Shown: positions 1 through 9,486, counted from the stretch's first letter. The stretch is 64,000 nucleotides of DNA from Ignavibacteriota bacterium (GCA_016708125.1 JADJGF010000001.1:372001-436000), one strand, 5' to 3'. The notes: generated by a model from the sequence alone, not told the origin. Numbers and translations: made by a program.

Positions 1-2983
1 TTTTCGGCTTATAAATTACACCTTTATTTTTCTGTCCGCTAATTTTTGTAATGAGCGGAATATCAAATCTCAAATGTCTTGTAAAAGTATATTCTTCAAT
101 AGATTCTTGTTGTGCCAGCCAATCCCAATCTATAAAACATTCTCCGGGAGTTTCTGCAATTGTAAAATATCCAACTCCAAAAGAAGTAATATTATGAAAA
201 AAATGTGAGCCTTGAGATGGCGTTACACTAAAATCTTTAAATCCCGCTTCAATAATTACTGAAGCTCCCGAAATTTGATCCCAAGTAACCGGAATTCCAA
301 GCCAAGGATCAGTACTTCCCCATCTGCCAACGCCGATTAAAATATATGGTCGTTTTGCATTTACAAGTTTTTCATTAATTTTTGCAATTTCATAAGCAAT
401 ATCTTTACTTTTACTTCTCTCAAATTTTTCTCTATCAACTACAACTAAATCGCGAATATTATCATAAATTCCATCACCCAAAACTTGTTTTGTTGAGCAA
501 AGCATTTCATCTCTATTTACTTCTTGAAATTCAATATTGCTTGCTTCGCGCGTCATAACCATTGGGCGCATTTGCAGAATTGCAAATTCTTTAAGTACAC
601 CTTTTGGCACCGACATATTTAGTGCAAATTCAATTTCAACTTGAGTTCCCATTACGTAAGTACCAAAGTTCAAAATCAATTCTAAAATTTGCGGAAGAGG
701 AAAAATATTTTGTTTTAAGATTGGAGCAAAAGTTACAACTCTTGTTCCCGATCTTGAAATTCCATCATAAACAGCATCATTTTCCGGGGAGTATGTTGAT
801 CCGGTATAAAAAAGTGTATTATCTTTTTCGGCAATTTCAAGTTTATATTGTTGAACTAAATTGTTGGGAATTTCATTAGAGCCGGTGTAAAGTCTTCCTT
901 CAATATTTAATGCATAAAAATTCTGCTGAGCATTTTTCATTGTTTCTTTTGTTGTGAAAAACTGCATTAAATGTTTGGGATAACGAGGACAAAATCTTAC
1001 TGTATTTCCACCTTCTACAACGGTTTTGCCCAATCCCAGAGCCACTAAAGCAATTCCATCTTGAGATTTTTGCGGAGCAATCGGATAAAAATTATATGAT
1101 TTTGCAACTCCGGCAATATCCGGATAAAATCTTTCGTTATGCTGAGTTCCGACAAGTTTCTGAATAATAACAGCCATTTTTTCTTCTTCTAATCTATAAG
1201 AAGTAGCTTTTAAATAATCCTTTGATCTTTGCAAGAAAGTTGAAGCATAAACTAATTTTATTGTTTGTAAAAGTTCATCTAAACGTGTATCAAGATCAGT
1301 ATCATTATTAGGAATCATGTACGTTTGATAAACACCGGCAAACGGCTGGAATTGAGAATCTTCCAATAAACTTGATGAACGAACAGCAAGCGGAGTTTTT
1401 ATCAAACTTAAAACTTCAATCAATTTTAGAATTACTTCGCTTGGAAATTTTTCCGCTTCCAAAAATTTTGTAATTATTTTTTTATCTTCTTTTTCATTAA
1501 TTGCAAAACTCAATAAATCATTTTCTTCAAGAAAGCTATCAAAAACATCCGTTGCTAAAACAACCGCGCTGGGAACGTAAATTTCTACGCCCTCAAATTT
1601 ATTTTCTATATCATAATTAACAATTAAGGAATTTATAAATCCCAAACCTCTTGCTTTTCCGCCAAGCGAACCGCCGCCAATTCTTGCAAAACTATTTTTT
1701 GGATCGAAAGTTTCTCTATCAAATTCCGTTACGGTTCCGCGCTGACGCAATTCTTGATAACTTTTTATATTGGATATTAAATCATTACGCAATTCAGTTA
1801 CAGATTTAAAATCTGATATTTTTTTTGGTCTAAAATGTTGAGCAAGCCAAAACTCCGTTCTCGCTTTAAGCCAATTTGAGAAATGATTTCGTTCGGAATG
1901 ATAAGCTACACATTCATCGGGAACAACTGTTAATTGTTCTTCGAGATTTTTTAAATTTTTTGCGCGACTAACTTCTGTTCCATCAGGCATTTTGAAAATA
2001 AAATCGCCAAATCCAAAATTTGCCATCAAAAATTTTTTAAGATCAGCTAATAATGTTGGAGATGTTTTCTGCAAAAATGAAGCTTGAATTTCTTGAGCCA
2101 TTGATGCATGATCTGCTTGACTTGATTGAAGCAGAATCGGAATATCATCTTGAAGTTCTTTTACTTTTTTAGCAAACTTCAAACCGGCTTCCGGATCTTT
2201 AACTCCTTTATGAGGAAAATTTACATCCGAAATTATTCCCAAAATATATTTTTGATATTTTTCAAAATATTCCCAAGCTTCTTCGTAACTGGTACACAAA
2301 AGAATTTTGGGTCGTGCGCGCATTCTTAAAAATCTGTGAGAAGTATTTACACCTTCGGAAATTAATCTTTGTGATTGCTTAAAAACTTGTGTATAAATAA
2401 GAGGTAAATATTGTGAGTAAAATTTTACATCATCTTCAACTAAAATTATTGCTTGAACTCCAACAACGGAAGTATCATTTTCAATATTTTTTTTATCTTC
2501 AATATATTTTATAATTCCCATCAGTAAACGATAATCACCTTGCCAGATAAAAAATCTATCAAAAATATGTGAGTTTGGAGTATGTTTAATTTCCTTTCGC
2601 TCTTGATTATCATACGCCAAAAGTACAATTGGTAAATCCGGATTTATTTTTTTTACGCGTTTTGCAAAATCAATAACGTGCATATCTTCAATATGCATAG
2701 TGGTGATAACCAAATCGAAACTATTTTTATTTGTTACTAATTCAATTCCTTCAACACCGGTTGTAACGTGAACAATTTCCGGAGTGTGGCTTAAATTTAA
2801 GGTATGATATTCTTCACGAATTAATTCGTAAAGTCTGCCGTCTTCTTCAAATAAATAATTATCATACAAACTAGAGACAAGTAAAATGTCTCTAATTTTA
2901 TATTTCATTAATTTTTGAAATTTTTTTAGACGGCTTCCAAAAACGTCTTTAACTTCAATATCTGTTAATTCTCTTTTTATCAT
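1..2983 (-). CDS. Two receiver-like domains fused to a PEP/pyruvate-binding (PPDK_N) domain; C-terminus outside window
   Basis: My reverse-strand reading gives an open frame of 994 codons running off the left edge, so the C-terminus is missing. Residues about 30-140 look like a response-regulator receiver, but the usual phospho-Asp region reads DLVITTMHIED with no Asp at that position. Residues about 175-320 form a second receiver with LVEDD, a candidate phospho-Asp at D253 (ISDVNFP), a following SS and a Lys in LQKTS. From about residue 430 it matches the PEP synthase/pyruvate phosphate dikinase N-terminal nucleotide-binding domain (GGGSLGGKARGLG, later PLAVRSSSLLED). The catalytic-His swivelling domain and PEP domain are not visible. 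The ATG lies 9 bases after the gdhA stop, so the two are probably cotranscribed. The family assignment is solid; the substrate and the role of the receivers are inference. Confidence 0.85.
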   Translation of the reverse strand, partial: MIKRELTDIEVKDVFGSRLKKFQKLMKYKIRDILLVSSLYDNYLFEEDGRLYELIREEYHTLNLSHTPEIVHVTTGVEGIELVTNKNSFDLVITTMHIEDMHVIDFAKRVKKINPDLPIVLLAYDNQERKEIKHTPNSHIFDRFFIWQGDYRLLMGIIKYIEDKKNIENDTSVVGVQAIILVEDDVKFYSQYLPLIYTQVFKQSQRLISEGVNTSHRFLRMRARPKILLCTSYEEAWEYFEKYQKYILGIISDVNFPHKGVKDPEAGLKFAKKVKELQDDIPILLQSSQADHASMAQEIQASFLQKTSPTLLADLKKFLMANFGFGDFIFKMPDGTEVSRAKNLKNLEEQLTVVPDECVAYHSERNHFSNWLKARTEFWLAQHFRPKKISDFKSVTELRNDLISNIKSYQELRQRGTVTEFDRETFDPKNSFARIGGGSLGGKARGLGFINSLIVNYDIENKFEGVEIYVPSAVVLATDVFDSFLEENDLLSFAINEKEDKKIITKFLEAEKFPSEVILKLIEVLSLIKTPLAVRSSSLLEDSQFQPFAGVYQTYMIPNNDTDLDTRLDELLQTIKLVYASTFLQRSKDYLKATSYRLEEEKMAVIIQKLVGTQHNERFYPDIAGVAKSYNFYPIAPQKSQDGIALVALGLGKTVVEGGNTVRFCPRYPKHLMQFFTTKETMKNAQQNFYALNIEGRLYTGSNEIPNNLVQQYKLEIAEKDNTLFYTGSTYSPENDAVYDGISRSGTRVVTFAPILKQNIFPLPQILELILNFGTYVMGTQVEIEFALNMSVPKGVLKEFAILQMRPMVMTREASNIEFQEVNRDEMLCSTKQVLGDGIYDNIRDLVVVDREKFERSKSKDIAYEIAKINEKLVNAKRPYILIGVGRWGSTDPWLGIPVTWDQISGASVIIEAGFKDFSVTPSQGSHFFHNITSFGVGYFTIAETPGECFIDWDWLAQQESIEEYTFTRHLRFDIPLITKISGQKNKGVIYKPK

Positions 2984-2992
2984 TTTAATTTT

Positions 2993-4333
2993 TTACACAA
3001 GTCCTTGGTCCAACATTGCATCGGCAACTTTTAAGAATCCGGCAATATTTGCACCGTTTACGTAATTTCCCGGAGTTCCGAATCTATCTGCCGTTGTAAT
3101 ACATGTATTATGAATACGAATCATAATTTCGTGCAAGCGTTTATCAACTTCATCCTTTGACCACGGAAGGCGCATGCTATTTTGCGACATTTCCAAACCG
3201 GAAGTTGCAACCCCACCGGCATTTGAAGCTTTTCCGGGTGCATATAAAATTCCGGCCTCACTAAAAATTTTGTATCCTCCGATTGTTGTTGGCATATTCG
3301 CACCTTCGCAAACACACATACATCCATTATCAACTAAATTTTTTGCATCTTTTTCTTCAATTTCATTTTGGGTTGCACAAGGCAAAGCAACATCGACTTT
3401 AATTTCCCAAGGTCTTTTTCCGGCAAAAAATTCTGCCCCAAATTCTTTTGCATAATCTTCTACAATATCTTTATTGCTTGATCTAAGTTTTAACATGTAG
3501 TCAACTTTTTCACCGGAAACTCCGTTTTTATCATAAATGAATCCGTCCGGTCCACTTAGAGTTACAACCTTTCCTCCAAGTTCATTTACTTTTTGAACTG
3601 CACCCCAAGCAACATTTCCAAATCCGGAAACAGCAACAGTTTTTCCATCAAATGTAGTATTTTTTGTTTTCAACATTTCTTGAGCAAAATACACAACACC
3701 AAATCCGGTTGCTTCTGGTCGGACTAATGAACCTCCCCAATTTAAACCTTTACCGGTTAACACTCCGGTAAATTCATTTTTTAGTCTTTTGTATTGGCCA
3801 AAAAGATAACCGATTTCTCTTGTTCCAACACCAATATCACCGGCTGGAACATCTGTATCAGCTCCAATATGTCTGAATAATTCAGTCATAAAACTTTGGC
3901 AGAAACGCATAATTTCGTTATCACTTTTTCCTTTGGGATTAAAATCAGATCCGCCTTTTCCGCCGCCCATTGGCAAAGTTGTTAAACTATTTTTAAACAC
4001 TTGTTCAAATGCTAAAAATTTTAGAATTCCCAAAGTTACAGAAGGGTGAAACCGCAAGCCGCCTTTATACGGACCAATTGCGCTATTCATTTCAATTCTA
4101 AATCCGCGGTTAACATGAATTTCTCCTTGGTCATCCATCCATGGAACTCTAAACATTATTACTCTTTCCGGCTCAACCATTCTCTCTAAAATTTTTGCGG
4201 ATTGGTATTCTGGATGTCTTTCTAAAACTAAATCCAAAGATTCTGTTACTTCTTCAATTGCTTGATGAAATTCCGGCTCACTTGGGTTTTTTGCTTTTAC
4301 ATCGGCGATAATTTTTTTTACGTAATCAGACAT
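2993..4333 (-). CDS. gdhA: Glutamate dehydrogenase, hexameric NADP-type
   Basis: This enzyme interconverts 2-oxoglutarate plus ammonium and glutamate in the cytoplasm. The 446-residue length fits the small hexameric class. Visible signatures are GPYKGGLRF (K90), PMGGGKGG with the expected catalytic Lys at about 126, PAGDIGVG with the catalytic Asp at about 166, and a Rossmann GFGNVA at 237-242. The length and PMGGGKGGSDFNPKGKS resemble the biosynthetic NADP(H) enzymes, so an assimilatory role is likely, but coenzyme specificity cannot be proven by eye. It is the first gene of a two-gene minus-strand unit with the PEP/pyruvate-binding protein, which may couple nitrogen assimilation to carbon flux (inference). 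Confidence 0.96.
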   Translation of the reverse strand: MSDYVKKIIADVKAKNPSEPEFHQAIEEVTESLDLVLERHPEYQSAKILERMVEPERVIMFRVPWMDDQGEIHVNRGFRIEMNSAIGPYKGGLRFHPSVTLGILKFLAFEQVFKNSLTTLPMGGGKGGSDFNPKGKSDNEIMRFCQSFMTELFRHIGADTDVPAGDIGVGTREIGYLFGQYKRLKNEFTGVLTGKGLNWGGSLVRPEATGFGVVYFAQEMLKTKNTTFDGKTVAVSGFGNVAWGAVQKVNELGGKVVTLSGPDGFIYDKNGVSGEKVDYMLKLRSSNKDIVEDYAKEFGAEFFAGKRPWEIKVDVALPCATQNEIEEKDAKNLVDNGCMCVCEGANMPTTIGGYKIFSEAGILYAPGKASNAGGVATSGLEMSQNSMRLPWSKDEVDKRLHEIMIRIHNTCITTADRFGTPGNYVNGANIAGFLKVADAMLDQGLV

Positions 4334-4430
4334 AAAATTCTCTCTAAATTTTTTTTATAAATTCTTAATTATTAATATAGATAGCTTCAGAACCTTTCGA
4401 TTTGTAAAATTATTTTTGATGAAAATTTTC

Positions 4431-4458
4431 GAAATAATTTGTGCAGTATTTTGATCAA
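4431..4458 (-). promoter_or_regulatory. Possible gdhA promoter
   Basis: On the minus strand TTGATC is followed after 16 bases by TATTTC, about 100 bases upstream of the gdhA start. The hexamers and spacing resemble other promoter candidates in this window, but the match is weak in such AT-rich DNA. Confidence 0.3.
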
Positions 4459-4582
4459 TAATAGACATTTTATCCAAAAAGAATTCGATGCTGAAATTAC
4501 CTATATCGGATATCTTTGTATGCTAAACTTAAATTCATTAAATATGATTCGCAAGTACTTTTTTCTTTTACAAATTAACAAG

Positions 4583-6034
4583 TTACTTTAGCAAAATCAT
4601 TTTTTTAGTTTGTTCAAAACTTCCAAAATTAATTTTATAAAAATAAATTCCGCTCATCAAATCACTTCCGTTAAATTCAATTTCATAAATTCCAGATAGT
4701 TTATTTTCATTAACCAAAGTTTTTACAACTTGTCCTAAAACATTATAAATTTTTAAAACAACTTTTTGTTGAAGATTAGAATTATCCGGAATGGAATATT
4801 TTATTTTCGTAGTTGGGTTGAAAGGATTAGGATAATTTTGGTGCAATTCAAAAGTATTTTCCAAAGCAAATTTTTCTTCCGAAATTTCCGTAGGAATTTG
4901 AGTTAAAGTATAATCTATTTTTGTTGAATTAATCCAATCATTCAAATTTAAATTCCAACTTTGATATAATTCACTCATCAAAATATTTTGTTCATTAAAA
5001 TTAAAAAAAGCTCTTTCATAATTTATCCAAACTAAATTTTGATTGTCCCAATCTTCAGAAACATATCCGGTTTGATTTTCATTTTCATCATAAGAATATA
5101 AATCACGATACCAAATAATCCAATCTTGAATATCCAAATCCCAATAAAAATAATAATAATCCATATTCAAATTATTTACATAACTATAATTATGTTTTGA
5201 TTCATTTTCCCATATAGAACTTTCCAAATTCCAAGTTTGAACTATTTTTTCTGTTTCATTAAAAGATTCATCATATGTATAAAGATTTAGAACAACATTT
5301 TCCCAAACATTTGAGCTGTTCCATTCTTGATATAAATCTTTAGCTAACAAATTATTGTTATCAAAAGTGCCAAGATGCAGCCAAATATTTATCCATTGGG
5401 AAGTTGAATTGTTCCAATCTTGTCTTAAATAAGAAACATTATTTTCATTTGAATCATATTCATATTTATAAATTATATAGTTCTCCCATTTTGCCGATGT
5501 CGAATTCCAAACTTGTAAGAGGTCTTCAATCATTAAGTTTTGCAGATTAAAGGAAGTTATATATTGGAAATAATTTTCCCATTTATCAACATTCCAATTT
5601 TCTCTAAAAAAGTTTATCCAGTTTCCATTAACATCATATTCACTTGTAAACTTACTTACGTTTACCCAATCCCCGCTTGCTTCATCCCAAATTTGATTTA
5701 TACTTTCTAATTCCTTAAAACCATCATTATAGAGATTTAAAAACTTTTCGGAATTTTCCCACGCTGAAGTTTCATCATTCCAAATTTGAATTATGTAATT
5801 ATATTGATATTGATTTAAGTCAAGTGATTTTTGTAAAGTTATTTTTCGATTTTCAAAATTATTTTTTTTCAAATGCGGATGCGATTTAATAAAATTATTG
5901 GAATTTCGAATACTGCTATGAGAAAATTTATGATCTGATTTTTTAGGAATTATTTTTTCTGAATTTACAATTAAATCGGTTTGGCAAACCGTAACTGAAT
6001 AAAATAAAATGAGAAATGTAAAAATGATTTTCAC
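4583..6034 (-). CDS. Secreted tandem-repeat protein with type IX sorting domain
   Basis: I do not recognise a function. A signal peptide (MKIIFTFLILFYSVTVCQ) starts at a GTG preceded by a G-run; a TTG 12 bases upstream (6046) is an alternative start. Residues about 85-400 hold about ten imperfect repeats of about 30-35 residues. Each has a W-N/D pair, a second W five to seven residues later followed by x-N, and an aromatic strand ending in Y-D/N-x-N. The C-terminal about 80 residues (NYPNPFNPTTKIKYSIP, then LKIYNVLGQVV and SGIYFYK) are a type IX secretion sorting domain. The protein is therefore expected on the surface or outside the cell. Its tail is almost identical in DNA to that of the gene at 6159. 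Confidence 0.85.
   Translation of the reverse strand: MKIIFTFLILFYSVTVCQTDLIVNSEKIIPKKSDHKFSHSSIRNSNNFIKSHPHLKKNNFENRKITLQKSLDLNQYQYNYIIQIWNDETSAWENSEKFLNLYNDGFKELESINQIWDEASGDWVNVSKFTSEYDVNGNWINFFRENWNVDKWENYFQYITSFNLQNLMIEDLLQVWNSTSAKWENYIIYKYEYDSNENNVSYLRQDWNNSTSQWINIWLHLGTFDNNNLLAKDLYQEWNSSNVWENVVLNLYTYDESFNETEKIVQTWNLESSIWENESKHNYSYVNNLNMDYYYFYWDLDIQDWIIWYRDLYSYDENENQTGYVSEDWDNQNLVWINYERAFFNFNEQNILMSELYQSWNLNLNDWINSTKIDYTLTQIPTEISEEKFALENTFELHQNYPNPFNPTTKIKYSIPDNSNLQQKVVLKIYNVLGQVVKTLVNENKLSGIYEIEFNGSDLMSGIYFYKINFGSFEQTKKMILLK
4635..4840 (-). repeat. Copy 1 of duplicated sorting-tail DNA
   Basis: This stretch matches 6211-6416 with no indels and about 16 mismatches over 206 bases by eye, including an identical block of more than 60 bases. 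It encodes the type IX secretion C-terminal signal of the upstream gene. Confidence 0.9.
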
Positions 6035-6110
6035 CTTTGCCCCCAATTATTTGTTAACCAGAATTGTTGAATTAACATTTTACAAAGTAAGCAAAACAAA
6101 AATTTTATCC

Positions 6111-6134
6111 AAAAAAAAGCCCGATAAACGGGCT
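6111..6134 (-). terminator. Rho-independent terminator after the 6159 gene
   Basis: On the minus strand AGCCCG, a five-base loop (TTTAT) and CGGGCT are followed by a run of T. It lies about 25 bases past the stop of the secreted-protein gene, so the two sorting-domain genes are probably separate transcripts. Confidence 0.9.
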
Positions 6135-6158
6135 AAATATTTTTGGATTTTATAAATT

Positions 6159-7316
6159 TTATTTTGTTAAAACCATTTTCCGCATTTGTATAAAATTACC
6201 GACTTCCAATTTATAAAAATAAATTCCACTCATTAAATCGTTACCGTTAAATTCAATTTCATAAATCCCCGGATGTTTATTTTCGTTAACCAAAGTCTTT
6301 ACAACTTGTCCTAAAACATTATAAATTTTTAAAACAACTTTTTGTTGAAGATTAGAATTATCCGGAATTGAATATTTTATTTTTGTAATTGGGTTGAAAG
6401 GATTTGGATAATTTTGCTCTAATTCAAAATTCTGGGGAGTTCCAAATATTATAACAACTTCATCGGAGTATTCAAAGTTTCCATCGATATCAATTTGTTT
6501 CAATCGGTAAAAATATTTTTGAGAAATGTTAATTGTTTGATCAATATAGTTGTAAAATTTTGTAGAATTGCTATTTCCGCTACCTTGAACAAATCCAACT
6601 TTATTCCAATTTCCAAATTCAGATTTTCTTTCAATATCAAAACCATAATTATTAACTTCAGTTGCAGTTTCCCAATTTAATTTCACATTTTTATCAACCA
6701 CTGAAGCTGAGAAAGTAGTGAGTTCGACGGGGAGAGGTTCATTTAATTCTGAAATAACAGAGATGTTGTCAATACGAAATGTGCCTTGCGATGAAATATC
6801 TCCATCGCCATCTGCTTGTACATTTGATGTGCATAAGATTTTCAAATTTAGATTTGATGTATTGTTACATTCATTTGGTAAACTAAAGTTAAACATTGGA
6901 GTGGATGAAAAGCTTAATGGTGATCGGAAAACATTGTTAGTTATATCATAAAAATCAATTGCATTTGTGCTAAACTGAATTTTAAAATCTCTTGGACCAG
7001 TAGATGAACTGTAGCAATCAAAACTTAGATATATATCTGAATAATTTATTGTATTAACAGTAATTAAATAATATTCATTTTCACTCCAACTTCTCGTTAA
7101 CAAACATTGGCCTGTCAATGGATTTCCATCAGTATAATTAATTGTTGCGCCTTCATTTGTTATAATGATCTGATTCGTATTGTAGGGTGTCAACCCTGTT
7201 CCATCTGTTCCTTCATCCGATAAAACATTTTGATCGTCAAAATTCCAATTTACAAGAACTGTTTGCCCAAACATAAAACTACTTAATAACAATAAAAATG
7301 TGATTGTCCTCTTCAT
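6159..7316 (-). CDS. Secreted protein with type IX sorting domain
   Basis: The function is not recognised. The start is supported by a strong GGAGG just upstream and a clear signal peptide (MKRTITFLLLLSSFMFGQ). Residues about 20-190 are beta-rich, with WNFDD near the N-terminus, like carbohydrate- or ligand-binding jelly-roll modules. Residues about 195-290 (LPVELTTFSASVVDKNVKLNWETATEVNNYGFDIERK) match the fibronectin-like linker common before sorting tails in this phylum. The last 80 residues are the sorting domain (NYPNPFNPITKIKYSIP ... GIYFYK). A transcription terminator follows directly. Export through type IX secretion is family knowledge; the ligand is unknown. Confidence 0.85.
   Translation of the reverse strand: MKRTITFLLLLSSFMFGQTVLVNWNFDDQNVLSDEGTDGTGLTPYNTNQIIITNEGATINYTDGNPLTGQCLLTRSWSENEYYLITVNTINYSDIYLSFDCYSSSTGPRDFKIQFSTNAIDFYDITNNVFRSPLSFSSTPMFNFSLPNECNNTSNLNLKILCTSNVQADGDGDISSQGTFRIDNISVISELNEPLPVELTTFSASVVDKNVKLNWETATEVNNYGFDIERKSEFGNWNKVGFVQGSGNSNSTKFYNYIDQTINISQKYFYRLKQIDIDGNFEYSDEVVIIFGTPQNFELEQNYPNPFNPITKIKYSIPDNSNLQQKVVLKIYNVLGQVVKTLVNENKHPGIYEIEFNGNDLMSGIYFYKLEVGNFIQMRKMVLTK
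6211..6416 (-). repeat. Copy 2 of duplicated sorting-tail DNA
   Basis: Partner of 4635-4840, colinear at an offset of 1576 bases with about 92 % identity by eye. The genes upstream of the tails are unrelated, so only the tail is shared. Confidence 0.9.
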
Positions 7317-7560
7317 TACACCTCCGTTTATTTAAATAAACTCCTTTCAATTATTCAACTATATATTTATCAATATAATTATTTTTCAATTGTTTGAATT
7401 GAGACTATTAATATTAATAAATTATTTTCATTAAAATCAAATTAATATTTTTAAATTTTTCAATTAATTTATTTTAATTTGAATATTATCATCAATTGAG
7501 TGTAAATACGATTTTATTTGTTTAAAGTAAGAGGTGAGTTATTAATTTTTTTACTTTTTT

Positions 7561-8406
7561 CTACTGTAGTTTTTTTTCAATTTGAAATATATTTTTATCC
7601 TTTTTTTCTTGTTTTGCATTTTTGTAACTATCACTTACATACCACCAATCAGAGGGTATTTCAATAGTATATTTACCTTCAGTTTTTTCAACTTTTTCCA
7701 AAATAAATTTTGCAATACCTTCGGGCATATTAAGAATTACTTTTAAATTTGAAGAGTTATCAACAAAAGTTTCAACTCTCATTCCGTTAATTCTTGGAGT
7801 AAAAAATATTGAATCCGAATTTTTTGCTTGTAACACAACCGTTGAAGTGTACAAAATTAATTTTAAATCCAAAATTGGTGTTGCAACTTTTTCGTAAAGT
7901 GATTCCAGTGCCAACATGCTGATTAATCCTTCATTACGGTTGCCGAATAATTGCCATAAGCCGGAAATACCGGGTTTGTTTTTTATTTTTTCTCTTCTGT
8001 TATAAAATTCCGGTGAAGCTTTCTGAATTGTTTTTAAATCTTCTAACATTAATGGTCGCGGACCAATTAAATTCATTTCACCTTTTATCACATTTATAAG
8101 TTGGGGTAATTCATCAAGTCCGGTTTTTCTAAGCCATTTTGCAAAAGGTGTTATATTTGTTCTTAAAACATTTTTGAAAAAAATATCCTCTTCACAATTG
8201 TGCGTAATTGATTTTATTGATTTTTTAAGAGTTCTAATTTTATAAATTTTAAATCTATTTTTCTCTAAAGTTAAACCTCTTTCTTGCACAAAAAACGGAA
8301 AACTTTTCAATTCGAAAAAAATAATTATTGCTGAAATAATTAAAAATGGAATTGAGATTATTAAGAAAACAAATGAGAAAATTATATTGAAAATTCTTCT
8401 TAACAT
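7561..8406 (-). CDS. Undecaprenyl-phosphate sugar phosphotransferase (bacterial sugar transferase family)
   Basis: Family members transfer a sugar-1-phosphate to undecaprenyl phosphate at the inner membrane to start polysaccharide or O-antigen repeat synthesis. An N-terminal hydrophobic helix (residues about 5-32) precedes the cytoplasmic catalytic domain with FKIYKIRTL, LRKTGLDELPQLINVIKGEMNLIGPRPL and KPGISGLWQL. These motifs match the C-terminal catalytic half of WcaJ/WbaP-type enzymes. About 85 residues after the core (KNSDSIFFTPRINGMRVE onward) are unusual for the short family members and are unassigned. It starts 7 bases after mlaE on the same strand. The sugar specificity cannot be told. 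Confidence 0.88.
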   Translation of the reverse strand: MLRRIFNIIFSFVFLIISIPFLIISAIIIFFELKSFPFFVQERGLTLEKNRFKIYKIRTLKKSIKSITHNCEEDIFFKNVLRTNITPFAKWLRKTGLDELPQLINVIKGEMNLIGPRPLMLEDLKTIQKASPEFYNRREKIKNKPGISGLWQLFGNRNEGLISMLALESLYEKVATPILDLKLILYTSTVVLQAKNSDSIFFTPRINGMRVETFVDNSSNLKVILNMPEGIAKFILEKVEKTEGKYTIEIPSDWWYVSDSYKNAKQEKKDKNIFQIEKKLQ

Positions 8407-8413
8407 TTTTATA

Positions 8414-9187
8414 CTAAAAAACTAATGACCATAATGCATAATCCAGAATTAAAATAACTGCTGATGAAACAACAAAAGATCTAATCGTAGATTTTCCAAC
8501 ACCCTCTGCACCACCTTCAGTACGGAATCCAATGTGACATCCCAACAATGCAGTAACTCCGCCAAAAATCATTCCCTTAAACATTCCGAATAAAAAATCT
8601 CCCATAGTAAAAAATCTTTTTACTGAATCAAAAAAAACTGCATACGAAACATTTAAGAAAAAATTTGAAACTAAATATGCGCCAAGAACCGCTATTGCAT
8701 TTGCAAAAACTATAAGAATTGGTAACATTACAATAGCAGCAAAAAATCGCGGCATTGCCAAATATCTAATTTGACTAATTCCCATTGTTTCCAATGCATC
8801 TAATTGCTCGGTTACTTTCATTGAACCTAATTCTGCCGCAATAGATGCTCCAACTCTTCCGGCAATAATAATTCCAGTTAAAACCGGACCAAGTTCAGTA
8901 ATAATTGCTCTGCTGGTTGCTGTACCTAAAAATGAAATTGGTGCTAATCCTTTTAATTGATATGCAGCTTGCCACGCCGCAACAGCGCCGGTAAATATTG
9001 CAATAATTACAACAAGCGGAAGTGAACCAACTCCAATATGCTCCATTTGAGCTAAAACTAATTTTCTATTTTTAAATATTTTAGGAAAAAATCCGATAAC
9101 TTTAAGGAAAAGAATTGAGACTTGTCCAAACTCTTGAAAAAAATTAAGAGTTTTTTTACCGAAGAAAGAAAAAATATTTTCAAACAA
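8414..9187 (-). CDS. mlaE: MlaE-family ABC transporter permease
   Basis: The MlaE permease is the inner-membrane subunit of the lipid transporter that moves phospholipids between membranes. The 257 residues carry the conserved core: ELGPVLTGIIIAGRVGASIAAELGSMKVTEQLDALETMGI, then five to six hydrophobic segments. The usual partners, MlaF ATPase and MlaD substrate-binding protein, are not adjacent here; instead a sugar transferase follows after 7 bases. The start is a TTG at 9187 with a weak AGAG upstream. The family call is secure; the pairing with the sugar transferase may only be positional. Confidence 0.92.
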   Translation of the reverse strand: MFENIFSFFGKKTLNFFQEFGQVSILFLKVIGFFPKIFKNRKLVLAQMEHIGVGSLPLVVIIAIFTGAVAAWQAAYQLKGLAPISFLGTATSRAIITELGPVLTGIIIAGRVGASIAAELGSMKVTEQLDALETMGISQIRYLAMPRFFAAIVMLPILIVFANAIAVLGAYLVSNFFLNVSYAVFFDSVKRFFTMGDFLFGMFKGMIFGGVTALLGCHIGFRTEGGAEGVGKSTIRSFVVSSAVILILDYALWSLVF

Positions 9188-9339
9188 ATTTAAACTCTAA
9201 TTTTATTTAAAATGAAAATACAAAAATATTAAAACAAATGTAACTACACATAGTAGTAGTAAAAAACTTAATTAATTTTGAAAAGTTATTGACAATAAAA
9301 AATAGGTTTTTCCTATTCAATTAAAATGATATTGTCCAG

Positions 9340-9361
9340 TTGCCTCAAAATAAAAGGTAAC
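9340..9361 (+). repeat. Left terminal inverted repeat of the IS
   Basis: It begins TTGCCTCA and ends GGTAAC. It matches the reverse complement of 10639-10661, which reads TTGCCTCA ... GTAACCG. Confidence 0.75.
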
Positions 9362-9486
9362 TATGGTAAAGAAAAAATGTTGAAAAAAGAGTTCATAAAA
9401 ATTCCAAATAGATAATAAAAAGTAATAATAATTGTTTCTTTCTTTTTTTGCTACTTTTTTCTTTCTTTGTTAATATGTTGATAACG

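Noticed and set aside
9301..9317. AATAGG/CCTATT hairpin as a terminator
   Set aside because: It is short, lacks a T-run on either strand and lies upstream of mlaE rather than after a gene.
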